64,000 bases of DNA, from contig OZ316896.1 in NCBI GenBank assembly GCA_973895155.1, forward strand, positions 11,222,001 to 11,286,000, read 5' to 3'. A model generated the notes under the pieces. It ran no database searches. It was not told the DNA's origin and saw nothing but the letters and a program-made list of their open reading frames with translations. This stretch comes from Marsupella aquatica (taxonomy: Eukaryota; Marchantiophyta). Both the position numbers and the translations under genes were made by a program. Of the stretch, positions 47,158-60,600 are shown piece by piece (positions within the stretch are counted from its first letter, which is position 1; each line of letters starts with the position of its first letter).

Positions 47158-50100
47158 GGGTTGCACTTTGCCTGTCCACTGATTTGACAATTAGCTGCCA
47201 GTGGTCATTTCAAAGACTCACCCTGCCCAGTCCATGTTTTTCTCTCAGTCATGGGTCTACTGTAGAGGTTTCACTTAGACTACACCCCTGAAGAAATAGC
47301 TTTCTATTGTGATTATATAGTTAGATAATAAATAATAGATCAGGGTACAAACAGTGGAGTCAACGACAGGACCCTGGAGGAAGTGACACAGTTCCCCTGC
47401 TTTTCATGCTAGCTAACAGTGTATTATTGGGACTTCTTTATTTTAATTTAAGTCATGAGGGTCATAGTGCCTCTTCCCTACCAAAATAAATAAAAGAACA
47501 AAAAACAATAACCAATACAAAACAGACATGTCATGAGAATCTAGTCTCAATCTAGAAAAGAGCAAACCATTAATGCTATTCCTGAGATTAGTTAATCGTG
47601 AATCCGTTATGGGGCAATGAGATGTTAATATTGGCGCTATTACCATAGTTACTGACTATTCTTATTAGAATCACTTGCAATTACTGTTGATACTTAGTTA
47701 GTGCTAATAAGGCAATTTCTTGTGGTATTCAAATTTTGCAAGCCACATAGTTATTGTGAGTGAAGTTGATGGAAGATAAGACTATTTAAGACTAATAGTG
47801 TAGATGGAAAACCTTGATCTTGTATTTTTGTATATATATCTTATATATACATTTTTCAATTTTTCTTCAACCATCATTTAGAGTAAAAGTAACTGTTCTC
47901 AATCAATTATTAGTGCATGGGTCACTCTCCTTTGGAACCCCTCTATTAAAATGAACAGTGAGATTTATATATTTATTTGACTTTAATCATTTGCGCAAAG
48001 GTTAAAAGCAAAAGAAAGGAACTCATTTTTTCGTCCCGAAAGAGAAAACATCTGATAAAGCACGCACGACCATCCTAAAAGTGTGCCACACCTAATGTGT
48101 GAAAAAGAAATAAAGAACGATTTCCCCGTTACTGTACCCACGTTTTTAAAATGCAACATTTTCATTTAATACGAGAACTTTGCAACTCCCCACAAAGTCC
48201 CACGTTTCTTTCCTCTTTTATAAAGCAGAGTTGGCACTTTTTAATACCTTTTCCTAAGTGCAAACAGGAGAGAAATAATTTTGCTAAATGACAACTTTAT
48301 AAATACATACTCTTGATAAGTGTACATGTGCACTTATCAGCAAGCGCAGAATCCCATCAGATTGCACTTATGGCAGGACTTATGGAGTAGGATCCCAAAT
48401 TGAGGCAGGGATGTACACTTTGGGTTGCTAGTCACAAGACTGCTCAGGTGGGTGCTCTATTGACAAGTGCATGACCCTACAGGTTTGCACTTATCACATA
48501 GTGCAAACTCCCATTCAATGCACACTGGATGCTTCTTCCTGGGAGTGTAAGAGCTGTAGTGTGCTGTACTTTTACCAAAGTGCCAACCATGGCTAAGTAA
48601 CCAGGTCCATGACGAGGAGCTTGGGCCCATCTGCACCATAAAACCAACAAAAATCCCCGAAAAGTGTTGACAACTATTTGATTGGGCAGTCAGAATTTCA
48701 CTTTGGGAAGTTTATACTTACCAAATGACCAGAATATGTCTTAATGAGGGAGAAAGTTGCTTAGAGGATCCCTGGCAAGAAACCTTCACTTCATGAGGCC
48801 GCCCTAAGTTTTTCACTAGCTTGGTGAGGGCCCAATGAGCCTGTCACATTGCCAAGGTTCTAGCAATGAGGTTGAATGAAGGTGATCACTACTCTTTAAG
48901 CCTGACAAATTGAGTCACAATCCTCCAGTTGAGGTCATGGGGCAATGCTATGAATGCTAAGTTGTTCCATTCTGCAGCAACAGAATTTCAGGTGTGGAGC
49001 ATATCGCAACGCCCTTCTGGCATTTCAGCCCCAGGCAATTCGAATCATAAGTGGTTCAACTGAGAGATGACACTTAACTCACCCTTGATCTGTGCCTAAC
49101 TAGCAGTAAACTCACCCTGATTTGGCAATATTACCTACAACTCTATTGGGACCTCACATCTTCTTGGTGTTTTTGCCTGAATGTTCATTTGGGGTAGAGC
49201 TTCGTTGCAGACTAGAGAGATCTAAGAAGCCAAGGGGCTGAGAAGGGCCAAGGTGTTGGGGATAATCCTTATCCTGAGACACCATGCACATGTAAACACC
49301 ATACAAAGTAGTCAACACAGCAAGTATGTGGTTCACCTCACAACTGAGATTACGTCCACGGGAAAAGCAAGAGACCTTTACTTCTCTCTTGCTTCACTCC
49401 AACAATGAACTAAAGATCCACCAGGGGCTGACATCAGCCCTGGTTATACACAACATGCATCACTGCTAACCTTAGCTAACATGTTTCATTTGTGTTGTCT
49501 TGTAGTGATATGTAAATGACTATTTACATAGTATTTGATAGGATTGAGTAACAAAAATGCAACATGCCAAATAAAGGTACATGTTCCATAATGACCAGGA
49601 AAATTACAAGTTAACAAGTCTGGAAAATAGTGCACATAAAGTACAGATTCTCACTTGCTTTGTGACACTCAAATCAATCAAAAATTGTGCAAATAATGTA
49701 CAAAATATACTCCCTTGCCATAGGTAATGACAAAAACAAACCATTAGCTTAGCCAATACAAGTTTGAGGAGCACTTAAAGCAAAGGAGAGGAGTCCACAC
49801 CTCAAAGTATGAATTCTCTCTCTCATTCACTAGAATTGGCAGAAATTTCATAAAATCTGTTAAAGGGGGTGATTGCACTATATTGAAAACTCAGTGTAGT
49901 GGGGAATTTGAGCCTTACCATAGGGATTAAATAACACTTAGAGGGGTGCCAAAGTAATCTTAAGTCTAAATCCCCCCCCCCAAAAAAAAAAACAAAAAAA
50001 AAACAGAAAAAAACATAGAAAAAACAAGAAGAAGAAGAAGTGGTGCACCTTGTTTAAACACATTAAAGTAAAAATATATGATAAAAACATTTAGTACTAC

Positions 50101-51129
50101 AAAACATTGAAAAGTGGATTGGCCATTATAGCAGTGTCAAAATTTACAAGGGAGACCGTCAACCTAAGAGACAAGCCGGTGGAAACCAAAATTGACTCAC
50201 CAAGGTCCACACACTAAGGCGGACTTAATCAAGGTGCCAAGTGTAGGTCCTCCTTAGTGACAACAAGACACTAGGACCCTGTGGCCCCGCTTCTGGCAAA
50301 GTGATGTTAGCTCCTACTTAAGGGTGACTTCTTCTTCTAAAAATAGACTCCATACCAAAAAATCTATCCAAATGAAGCTCAATTTGGAAATGTTTGGACC
50401 ATTCTGAAGTTGTCTAAACTTCAAGACAAAGAAGCACTCCACATCAGCATTTCCTTGGGTCCAGTGCTTGCCATGTAGGACCACTCCTAAATGTGGCCTT
50501 GAGTTTTTGTAAAGCAAGCTGCAGCCATTTCCACTCAATATAAGGTCCATATTGAATCTGGGAGGGAATAAAAAAAGCAATGGCCCCCACGTCTTGTAAA
50601 GCCACCCTAAGGTGGATATGACTTCAGACAACCGATGATTGCATCTACATTATATCCTGTGCGCAAATTGTAGCCTTTCATCTCGATCCCATATTGTTAT
50701 TATTGCTTCTCATTGAGGAAAGATTCATAGGTTTGGACAAATAAATATCTAAGGATTGCCTGCTATTCCCAAGACAACAATTATCAGTTTAGTTCTATCA
50801 AGTACACATCAAAAGTGCTCTATATATGTACAGTGTAAAAGGGAGGAAGAAGCATGCAACGCCTGCTTTAGAATGCCTGAGTTTTGCACGCCTAGAAAGA
50901 GAGGATAAGAAACCAAGATAAGGAAGCGAAAAATCATCAGCTCCCCTTTACATATGATTTCCGATCAGGAAATACAATATGTGGGGCCTCCCAATTCCAA
51001 CATGCTTCATGTGTTTGCGTTTGGGCAAAGGACATATAACCTTTTTGTTCCTAGGAATAAATTGTTCCCGAATCAAATCCTAACCACAACAAATTCGTGT
51101 GGTCATTGTGTGGGGTTTGTCCTGGTGTA
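47158..51129. other. AT-rich intergenic DNA, no gene seen
   Basis: No ORF above about 105 codons and none with a motif. A near-perfect palindrome, GATAAGTG...CACTTATC (48315-48338), sits in a stretch where TGCACTTAT recurs (48333, 48364, 48485). A C run plus A-rich low-complexity tract lies at 49972-50040. Confidence 0.5.
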
Positions 51130-51159
51130 TGGGGCACTGCCTCATTTCCAACTTGAACT

Positions 51160-51300
51160 TGACCAAAAAATGGCACTCTGTGGGGCCTCGTGGTTACCTC
51201 AGGTGGCCAAGGCTGACTCGTGACCAGCAGTTCTCAAGTTCAATCCCTGCCCAGACAATAATGCTACAATTATGCTCATGCATGTAATATTTATTCTAGG
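51160..51300 (+). mobile_element. tRNA-derived SINE-like or tRNA-pseudogene sequence
   Basis: A-box-like TTACCTCAGGTGGCCAAGG (51191-51209) and B-box-like AGTTCAATCCC (51238-51248), at tRNA-like spacing, with an imperfect anticodon-like stem between them. The acceptor stem is not intact, so it is not a working tRNA. Ends were not defined. Confidence 0.4.
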
Positions 51301-54171
51301 CCAAATTACTGATTTTGGGTGGGTCAAACATTTTACGTGCCACAGGAGCTTGCGGTTGTTGTAAAAAATGTCTACAAAACACAGAAAAAAAACTGGGGGT
51401 TTTCCTTTGCAATCTACAATAGTTGTGCAACTGCCTCTAGGTAGTTTCCTCTCTTAAAAAATGGTCACTTTGTAAGCCTAGAGAAGGGGATGAGATGTCT
51501 TTTGGTAGGTAGGGCACATAATTTTACGTGGTAGACAATATGCCTCCTCTGTTGGTTGCCTGCCTTCGTGCATGCCCATAGTGCCCAGGCACCCTTGCTT
51601 GCCCCTCCATGCCTTCACTTGCCTCTCATGCACTTTCTCACTGAGCCCCACATCCTCAATGGCTTTCCCACCCTCACTCGACCATCCTTGCTCAACCCAC
51701 ACATACCTCGGTAGTTCTCCCAACCTGGCCAAATCTATGTTTTGAGCTGTAGATTGACCCCCATGATTGATAGACAATATAATAATGAGGGCCAAAATTT
51801 TGCAAAGTTTTGCAAGCATGAGATGCTACAGGTTTTTTTTAGAGGCAGGACCACCCAGGCATAAAGCAAAAACTACAACAGCCACATGAAGTGCCTTTGG
51901 GGCAGGGAGAAGCCCCCCATCCCCACAAAGGTCAAATTCAGATCAGATCAAGGAGCCAGTCCAGATCAAGGAGAAGGAATGGAATTGCAGCTCTTCAGGC
52001 TGATCTGGGTGCAGCTACTGCCTAATGATATTTGGTGAGACTCATTATGATCATCATTCTTGTGTCATTGGGCTTGGGACCTCAAAGTTAGCCCAGGTTC
52101 TCAAACAAAATCAAGCTCATCCACTGTTTGTTGCAGCTCTCTTGATTTTTGGTTAGTCCTGATGACATTCAACATCATTCTGATGTGATCACTGGGGTTC
52201 TTCAGGATAACTCAGCTAGGTAATCAACAAAGGAATTGAGATGACACGTGAGCATTACACTGGTTCCAGTTCACATTGCACAACTTTGTGAGAAGTACAA
52301 CTGGTCAAGGACTCTGGTTGTACAGCATCAAAGCCCAGTGGATGGACTTGTAATTTTTTTTTGTCAAGTAATTCAGGCTCTTGGTGTTTTGTGGGAGCAC
52401 CTTACTCTCCTGCCACCAGGTTCTCATTTTAATGCAGCTATAGAAGAAGTGTTTTGTGTGTTTCTAAACTAGGTTGTAGCTCTCGCAGATGCCAGAACTA
52501 ATACCCCACTTGCTTGCCATGTGATTTTCAAGAATCCATGGTGAAGAAGATTCCAGATGAAGAACCTTCCCTCTAAACTTGGGGGTCTCACTTTGGCAAA
52601 AATAGCACATCAGGCGCAACAAAGCATAGGGTACTTTTATTTGTCTTAAGGAATTAAAGACTTTAGCAAGAACATTATGGTCTTCTAAATCCAATTATTT
52701 TTTAAAAGTATGAAAATATAGGGTTTGAAGTAATTTTAAGCAAATTCCAAGAACATTCCAAAGTAAGAAGGGTAAAAAATGCATTAAATACTTGTTTTTT
52801 AATTTCAATTTTACAGTGTCCATGCCTTCAAAATGTTGCACACGATTGGGGCTCCATATAGCCAGATTCCGAGCCTTCCAAAACACCCAACCTCTCCACA
52901 CTTTGACTCAATTGTTGTCCACCCGGCCCTTATGCTACCTGGCTCCCTGCCCTCCTGTCCTTGCTCCTCCCAAGAGGCCCAGCTCTCCTACCCGTCCAGC
53001 TATTGTAGACTAGATTGCATGGATTATTTCCTACCAGTAACTAAAAAAGACCCGTAACAAGTAAACTAATTTTGGATTTTGTATTTGCTAGAACGGCCAG
53101 ATATGGCCAAGATTTACTTTTTGAACTCTATATTAATCCCTATGACTGACTGAGGATATGACAACAAGGGCCAGAAGTTTGCAAAAATGCTCTATATATA
53201 CTATCTGAATGTGATTGTACAAAGGTACAATGAGACTGGCAGTGAGCACTACAAGTAGCCTGTGGCACCTGTAGGGGCAACTGTGGTTTAAGAGAATGTT
53301 TAGTTTAGGGTGACGCAAGACATGCAAAACAGGTTGAGATATATACTTGATGGACCCCTAAATTGAAATGTCTTACTTGATAGACCCCATGAGCTTTTGG
53401 GTACACTGATTTGAGGTCTATCCGGGGGCCTATCAATGGTTTGGATCACTCATGGGTCCATCAAATAACACTTTGCATTTTGAGGGTCCATTAAGTATCT
53501 CTCTCAAAACAGGTTGGGAGATAGTGCAGCAACTCACATCAAAATTCCCCCCCTCCATAGGTGTGAAAAAAACTCTGCAATGTATACAAAAGGATGACAT
53601 GTATCATTATCCTAAAATGTGTAGCCTAATAGCTCAGGATTGGGGGGGGGGGGTCAACTACCAAAAACTGTATGAACCACATGAGATCCAGAGTAAATAT
53701 TTTTCAATTTAAAGTAGCTGAATTTATAAAAAGGGTAGGAGGTCAAAGAAGGCATTATAAACTCAAAGTAAGCTAATATTCTCTAATATATACCCTTTTT
53801 AATGTAAAACAGGTCATTAATATTGAAAATAGAGAATATTCTCAGTATATTTCTTTTAGGAAATAGGAGTATATACTAGCCTAGGATTGCACGTGGTATC
53901 CAAAAATATACACTAAGTTAACCCCCCTAGCCTAATAATTGAATGGCTTACTTTGTATCCAAATGGTTAGGTGCCTAATTTCACTAAGGACCTCCAGACC
54001 TGGCTTTTGCTCCTTTTAACATATCAGATGAAAAATACTTTTAAGGATGGTTCTCCCTGATAGGTTAAAATAGTGGTCACGGCAAGGGATTGAGAGAAAG
54101 GGGAAAGCAAAGGACAATCATTGGAGAGAAAAGTGGGGGCAAGGGAAGGGATAGTTGGGCTAGGTGCAAGG
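51301..54171. other. Intergenic, no gene seen
   Basis: AT-rich. Short ORFs only, without motifs. A G run (53642-53651) and simple repeats are present. Confidence 0.45.
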
Positions 54172-54515
54172 TGTTAGTATTTACTCTTAGGTCTAGAGTT
54201 GCGACTGTACCATAGTTAAGGCTAACCTTAGTGGTAGACTTGGTTAGGTTAGTCATGTTGTGCACACTCTATAACCAAGCAGTGTTTGCTTGGAGAGTGG
54301 AACTCAGACTCATTGTTACAGAGCTAGTTGAGAGATAGAGAGAGCTTGTGCTGTGGATGCTTGGTATGGCCGGTCAGCCTAGAGTGCAGTAAAGCTCATG
54401 TGTATTCCAGTGAACGTAGCCTCAAGAGGAGGTGAACCACGTATCTCTCTGTGTCGACTCTTGTGCGTTGGATGGTTCATGGACTTGCCGTTGCGATTGT
54501 CGTCTATGCTCAACA
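54172..54515 (+). mobile_element. Solo LTR of a Ty1/copia relative
   Basis: The 344-bp sequence runs from TGTTAGTATTTACTCTTAGG to GTCGTCTATGCTCAACA, the reverse complement of the LTR ends of the full element at 54838-60595, and shares long internal blocks such as GGATGGTTCATGGACTTGCC. It is flanked by perfect 5-bp direct repeats CAAGG (54167-54171, 54516-54520). It is clearly diverged from the neighbour's LTRs, so it came from an older or sister subfamily insertion that lost its interior by LTR-LTR recombination. Confidence 0.9.
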
Positions 54516-54837
54516 CAAGGGGGGGTGCTTTTGGGAATGAGGCAATTACTGTAGAAGTAAGTGACTACTGGCTCAATATTTATGTGGGTTGTGGTAGAAA
54601 GTTTCCTTGCTTCAATCTCCAACACGCTCTCTCTATCTCTTCATAGTTTCTGGTAGTAGGCCAGACTATTTTGTTAGCTCCCAAAAGTTTATCTAACTTT
54701 ACTTCATTGTCATCTCACTCAATTAGACATTATTGTGTTCAACAGCAGCACCTGGGACTTTAGGCCTTTGCTCATTGTCCTCCCTGTGAGGTGAAATCCA
54801 CCAAGCAAATGTGTTGGGTTCCCAATCATTGGGCCAC

Positions 54838-55294
54838 TGTTGAGCATAGACGACGATCGCAACGGCAAGCCCATGAACCATCCAACGCACAATAGTCGAC
54901 ACAAGAGATACGTGGTTCACCTCCTTGAGGCTACGTCCACGGGAACACACAAGAGAGCTTTACTGAACTCTAAGCCCGTCGGCTATACCGAGTCTCCATA
55001 GTGTAAGCTCTCCCTATCTCTCAAGTGGCTCCATAACAATGAGCCTTGGTTCTTCCTCTCCAAGCACACATGCCTCTTATGATATAGTGTGCAACTTAGT
55101 TGTACCTAACCACATAGTTGTACCTAATCACGTAGTTGTACCTAACCACATAGTTGTACCTAATCACGTAGTTGTACCTGACCACATAGTTGTACCTAAT
55201 CACGTAGTTGTACCTAACCACGTAGTTGTACCAACCCACGTTGTTGTACCAACCACGTCATACCTAACCTAGACGTAAGAGTAAATACCCAACA
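54838..55294 (-). repeat. 3' LTR of the copia element, with expanded 18-bp array
   Basis: 457 bp, 72 bp longer than the 5' LTR, equal to four extra 18-bp TAGTTGTACCTAAYCACR units (array at about 55093-55260). Confidence 0.95.
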
Positions 55295-55308
55295 ATCTTC
55301 CCCTTGAC
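55295..55308 (-). promoter_or_regulatory. Polypurine tract
   Basis: Minus strand reads GTCAAGGGGAAGAT directly before the 3' LTR, the expected position for plus-strand priming. Confidence 0.85.
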
Positions 55309-55485
55309 TCTGGTCTAGGGGAGAGTAATACTGCCAATGTATATGATCCCTCAGCGGGAAGTTCTGGACAGAAACCAAACCGGTTTCCCTCTCTAACTAG
55401 AGCAAACCAGAACTAAGCCGTAGCCTAATACATAGGAATGAGGAAGAGCATATATCAGTAATTACAATGAATGTTTAAGAAAACT

Positions 55486-58400
55486 CTACTTGTGATGCAA
55501 TTGCAAAACCTGCAATACGTCACGGTGTCTAGAGAAACTCTCCAAAGGAATCACTTTGGTAAATGCGTCAGCCGGGTTGAGTTTACCATCAATCTTGACT
55601 AGCTCAAACAAATTATCAGACACAGCCTGCCTGATAAAATGGTACCTGACGTCAATGTGCTTCACTCTACTGTCCATCACCTGGTTCACAGCAAGGTGGA
55701 GCGCACTTTGACTATCACAATGGAGCTTCACATTCCCCTGTGGCAATCCCATTTCAGTGATAAGTCTATCCAACCAAATCGCTTCCTTTGCTGCTTCCGC
55801 AGCTGCAACATACTCCGCTTCTGTAGTAGACTGAGCAATACACTTCTGCAAAGTAGACCTCCAACTTATGCATCCACCGCCAAGTGTGAACACGTATCCT
55901 GTTGTTGATCTCCTTCGGTCCAAATCTTGTCCATAGTCAGAATCTACATAGCCAATCAATGATCTAGCATTCTTTGCATTCGCATCAAATAAAAGACCAT
56001 GATCCACGGTACCCTTCAAGTACCTGATAATCCACTTCACTGCTTCCCAGTGTACCTTCCCTGGATTCGACATGTACCTGCTCACCTTGCCCATAGCCAT
56101 GGCAAGATCAGGTCTAGTGCAAGTCATCAAATACATGAGACTCCCCACTGCCTTGTCATATGGAACCTTTGACATCAACCCCTTCTCTGTGTCATCCGTA
56201 GGACAGAACGCTGATGATAACTTGAAGTGTGGAGCCAACGGGGTACTTACTGGCTTGCTATTCTCCATGTTGAACCTTGCAATTACCTTCCTCGCATAAC
56301 TGCTCTGCGTCAACCATAGCTTGCCAGCCTCCAAGTCCCTAGTGATCTCCATACCCAAAATCCTCTTAGCTGGCCCTAAGTCCTTCATCTTAAACTCTGC
56401 ACTAAGCAGTGCCTTGAGCTTAACAATCTCAGACCTATCCTTGGCTGCAATTAGCATGTCATCCACATAAAGTACTAAAACAATGAACCCAAAAACAACA
56501 TTCTTCACCGGTTTCAAATACACACAAGGGTCAAATACACTTCTGTGAAAACCTTGTGACCGAATCCAATCGTCAAACCGCTTGTTCCACTGTCTTGGTG
56601 ACTGCTTCAACCCATACAAGGATTTCAGCAATCTGCAAACCAATTCCTCCTGTCCTCTCTTCACAAAACCTAGCGGTTGTCTCATGAAGATCACCTCTTC
56701 CAATGTGCCATAGAGGAAAGCTGTGACAACATCCATCTGATCTAGGAGCAGACCAAACATTACAACAAGTACACACAATAGTCGTATTGTAGAGTACTTA
56801 GCAACTGGTGAGAAGACCTCATTGTAATCCACACCTTTCTCTTGTGTGAATCCCTTTGCTACCAATCTAGCCTTGTAGACCTTCGATCCACCTCCTATGG
56901 AATTATCCTTCAGCTTGTAAATCCACTTGCTGTCCACCACTTGCTGACCCTTAGGCAGCTTAACAAGCTCCCAAGTTTTGTTGTCCTTTAGTGACTGCAT
57001 CTCCGTTTGCATTGCTGCAGTCCACTTCTGCTTCTCTTTTGAAGCACTTGCCTCATGAAATGAAGAAGGTTCTCCTTCTTCCAAAATTAACGCATCACCC
57101 TCATCATCAGCTGTAAAATCATCCTCTTGCAGTTGAGATGAATCAACCCACTGTCCATACCTTGATGGAGCGCGTACAGTGCGACCAGATGTTCTTCTAG
57201 CCGATGACTCCGGTTGATCTGCGTGTGCTGGTACAATTTGAAGCTCAATAGCATCCACTTGTTGCTCACCAGCATCAACAAACTCCTCTGGTTCCTCTGG
57301 CACAGGAACCAGCTCCATAATTGGAGCAACTCCTTCTCTCCGGTCATGCACCTCATAACCAATCTCCCCCTCAACGAGATCCGGGATAGGAGATTTTCCT
57401 TTGTCAGTACGGGAGACCTGAGTATTCTCCCCCTCCTTCAATAATCTCGATTCATTGAAGGAAACATCCCTACTGACAACGAGCTTACAGGCAATAGGAT
57501 CCCATAGCCTATAGGCTTTCACACCACTCTGGTACCCAAGAAAAACACATTTCCTGGAGGTAGGATCCAACTTGGTCCTATTCTGCTTTGGTGTGAGAGC
57601 ATATGCATCACTTCCAAAAATTACCAAGCCATGATAGTCTGCTTGCCGCTTATAGCGCATCTCAAACGGCGTTTTGAAATTGATAGCACTAGAAGGAGAA
57701 AGATTTACCAAATAAGCTGCGGTATTGACAGCTTCTGCCCAAAATTCTTGTGGTAAACCTGATTGGCTCAACATACTCCGTGACCGCTCCAACAGTGTCT
57801 GATTGAGCCTCTCAGCGACACCATTCTGCTGCGGAGTATAAACTGTGGTGAGATGGCGAGTTATCCCCTGTTCTGAACAGTACTCTTCAAATTCCATTGA
57901 AGTGTACTCCCCGCCGTTGTCTGACCTCAGACTCTTCACCCTTGTATCCAAACACTTGATCGTGTTTCCAGTCTGATTCTCCACCTGGGCCTTCCACTTC
58001 TTAAAAATGGACAAGACATCAGACTTATGCGTCATGAAATAAATCCACACAAATGTTGAGTAATCATCAATAAATGATACATAGTACAACTTTCCAGAGT
58101 GTGAGGGAGTCGGGGATGGACCCCACACGTCACTATGTATGTACTCAAGAACCGCTTTGGAACGATGAGTTCCAATACCAAAAGCACGACGATGCTGCTT
58201 TCCAAGAATGCAATGCTCACAAAACTCTAATTTACAAGATTGCAAATCAGAAATGAGTCCATTCTTCCGTAAGATAGCCAAACCCTTCTCACTCATGTGG
58301 CCTAGCCGTGAATGCCACAGTTGAGTCATCTCCTCGTGAGACTTGGTTACATTGGCCTCTCCACATACAGTATTGCCCTGTAACATATACAAATTCTTTT

Positions 58401-59844
58401 GTCTACTCCCCTTCAAAATCACTGTCTCTCCCGACCTGACTTGAAGTTCACCATCAATAACGCTCCATTGATGACCATTTGAATCCAACACACCGAGTGA
58501 AATCAGATTCTTACGCATGCCAGGTACATACCTGACTCCGGACACTGTGCGCACAGCGCCATCAAACATTTGAATCTTCACAGACCCAATTCCCTCAATT
58601 TGACAGGAGTGATCATTTCCCATCAGAACTGAACCGTTTGAAACAGAGTAAGAACTGAAAAACTCACGAATGTAACAAATATGAAAAGAGCAAGCACAAT
58701 CAAGAATCCACACATCATCTGCTCTCCTAGATGATGTGCACAGGGCATACCCCCAGCTTCATAAAACATACTCATCATTGAGTAAATCAGCTTCTCCATC
58801 AGCCCTAGCCACATTTGCCGATGAAGTTTCCGCTGCCTTTCCCTTACAGTCTCGCTTGAAGTGTCCAACTTGGTTGCACTTCCAACATGTCACCTACCTC
58901 CTCTGAGGGGATTTACCCTTGGACTTAGATCTGGATTTAGATCTAAACTGGGTTCTACGGTCCCCAGTTGGTCGCTGCATACTCCTCCCACGGTTAACAT
59001 TGAGGGCAGCACCAGATGATGAAGGCTGTGACATGATGTGCATCTTCTGCTGAAGATCATCACTAAGCAGAGAACTTACCACGTCATTGTATGAAATGGT
59101 ATCCCTATCACGATGCAACAACACTCGTGATAGGGACTGGTAAGATGGAGGCAATGAACTAAGAAGCTGCAGAGCCTTCGTCTCATCATTCAAAGTCTCC
59201 CCAAGGTTTTCCAAGTCAACGACCATGTCATTGAAAGCATCCACATGGTCTTGCAACTTCGTACCAGATTCCTTCATCCTGAAACTCATCAGTTTGTAGG
59301 AAGTGTAGAGCCGGTTCGACAACTCCTTGCGGTGATACTTGCTCTGCAATTCCGCAAACAAGGACATGCAATCCTTATGTGCACCCAACTGCTTGATGAT
59401 GGGAGGCATGAGATAGAGTGTAACACACCACACTCCCTGCTCCTGCATGCGGTCCCATTGTTTCTCATCAACATCGTCTTCACGAGGGCTCAGCAGTTGG
59501 CCCATCCCTGACGCATAAAGCACTCCCTTCACCTGCTTCTCCCATAGCAAGTAGTCAGAGCGCCCATCATACTTTATCACTTCATACTTGGGTCCCCCAA
59601 GCTTGAAAGTCCCCATCTTCTTCTTTACCGTGAGCTCCGGTAGTAGTACTGCTTCCTCCACCACACGCCGCACCGGTGATGGTATCGGTGTCACGTGCTC
59701 TTCCTCCTGCTCCTCTCTCTGCCCCTGAAACCTCCGCGGTGATCCTCGTGCTTCAAGTTCCACGTCTTCGAAAAACTCCTCCGAATCACTTGTCAACAAC
59801 GAATGTTGATCAATTGCACTTGGTGCCGTCACCAAGTCCAACAA
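55486..59844 (-). pseudogene. Copia gag-pol polyprotein, two in-frame stops
   Basis: One frame of 1,453 codons. Gag (59844-58897) covers the UBN2-like region. TAG at 58896-58894 falls just before the zinc knuckle CWKCNQVGHFKRDC, and TGA at 58761-58759 falls before the protease motif WILDCACSFH. The remaining 1,075 codons are open: integrase zinc region (HSRLGH...CEHC), integrase core (Asp in HSDVWGP, Asp in SDNGGEY, Glu in QNGVAER), reverse transcriptase with LYVDDML, and RNase H ending near LNPADAFTK. The protease site reads D-C-A where plant copias usually have D-S-G or D-S-A. With LTRs almost identical, the two stops must be young, unless translation reads through them. No envelope gene is present. 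Confidence 0.93.
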
Positions 59845-60196
59845 GGTAATTGATTTTGCTTAGCCTTCCTCTTTGCATCAAAGAGCCAATCCCGGACTCA
59901 AAAACAATCGTCTTGCCTCAATCTCTCCATTGAGTCAAAACACTTGACGCTTCTCCCTCCGAGTCGATTGCCAACTTTCTTCACAAAATCCAGAATGACG
60001 AAAACTTAGATCTCTCTGCACCACGAGCTCCGTTCAACGATTTCTTCACACCATTAGAAAGCTCTTGCCCTGATCTATCCGTTGAGCCCATAAACTCCAA
60101 GTTCCATGCGATGGAACTCTGGAAAATCCACCAACACTCAACGCTGGAAAAACCGTCATGAAATCCCGTCACGAACACACGTCACCTCCCAAGCAT

Positions 60197-60208
60197 GCTC
60201 TGATACCA
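60197..60208 (-). promoter_or_regulatory. Primer-binding site (initiator-Met tRNA)
   Basis: Minus strand reads TGGTATCAGAGC, two bases inside the 5' LTR, the standard plant initiator-Met tRNA complement used to start minus-strand DNA synthesis. Confidence 0.95.
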
Positions 60209-60210
60209 AT

Positions 60211-60595
60211 TGTTGAGCATAGACGACGATCACAACGGCAAGCCCATGAACCATCCAACGCACAATAGTCGACACAAGAGATACGTGGTTCACCTCCTTG
60301 AGGCTACGTCCACGGGAACACACAAGAGAGCTTTACTGAACTCTAAGCCCGTCGGCTATACCGAGTCTCCACAGTGTAAGCTCTCCCTATCTCTCAAGTG
60401 GCTCCATAACAATGAGCCTTGGTTCTACCTCTCCAAGCACACATGCCTCTTATGATATAGTGTGCAACTTAGTTGTACCTAACCACATAGTTGTACATAA
60501 TCATGTAGTTGTACCTAACCACGTAGTTGTACCAACCCACGTTGTTGTACCAACCACGTCATACCTAACCTAGACGTAAGAGTAAATACCCAACA
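60211..60595 (-). repeat. 5' LTR of the copia element
   Basis: 385 bp. Carries about five copies of the 18-bp TAGTTGTACCTAACCACR unit. Outside that array I count only about three differences from the 3' LTR. Confidence 0.95.
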
Positions 60596-60600
60596 GCCAC

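Larger units (their letters stand above)
54838..60595 (-). mobile_element. Full-length Ty1/copia LTR retrotransposon
   Basis: The 5.76-kb element is transcribed on the minus strand. It is flanked by the 5-bp target duplication GCCAC (54833-54837, 60596-60600). Both LTRs have TG...CA ends and differ mainly in the number of an internal 18-bp repeat. It has a primer-binding site for initiator-Met tRNA, a polypurine tract, and one gag-pol frame with two stops. Gene order gag, protease, integrase, reverse transcriptase, RNase H defines Ty1/copia. Near-identical LTRs indicate recent insertion. Confidence 0.97.

Noticed and set aside
55039-55272. ORF with repeating VVPNHIVVPNH peptide
   Set aside because: It is the translation of the 18-bp DNA repeat inside the copia LTR, not a protein.
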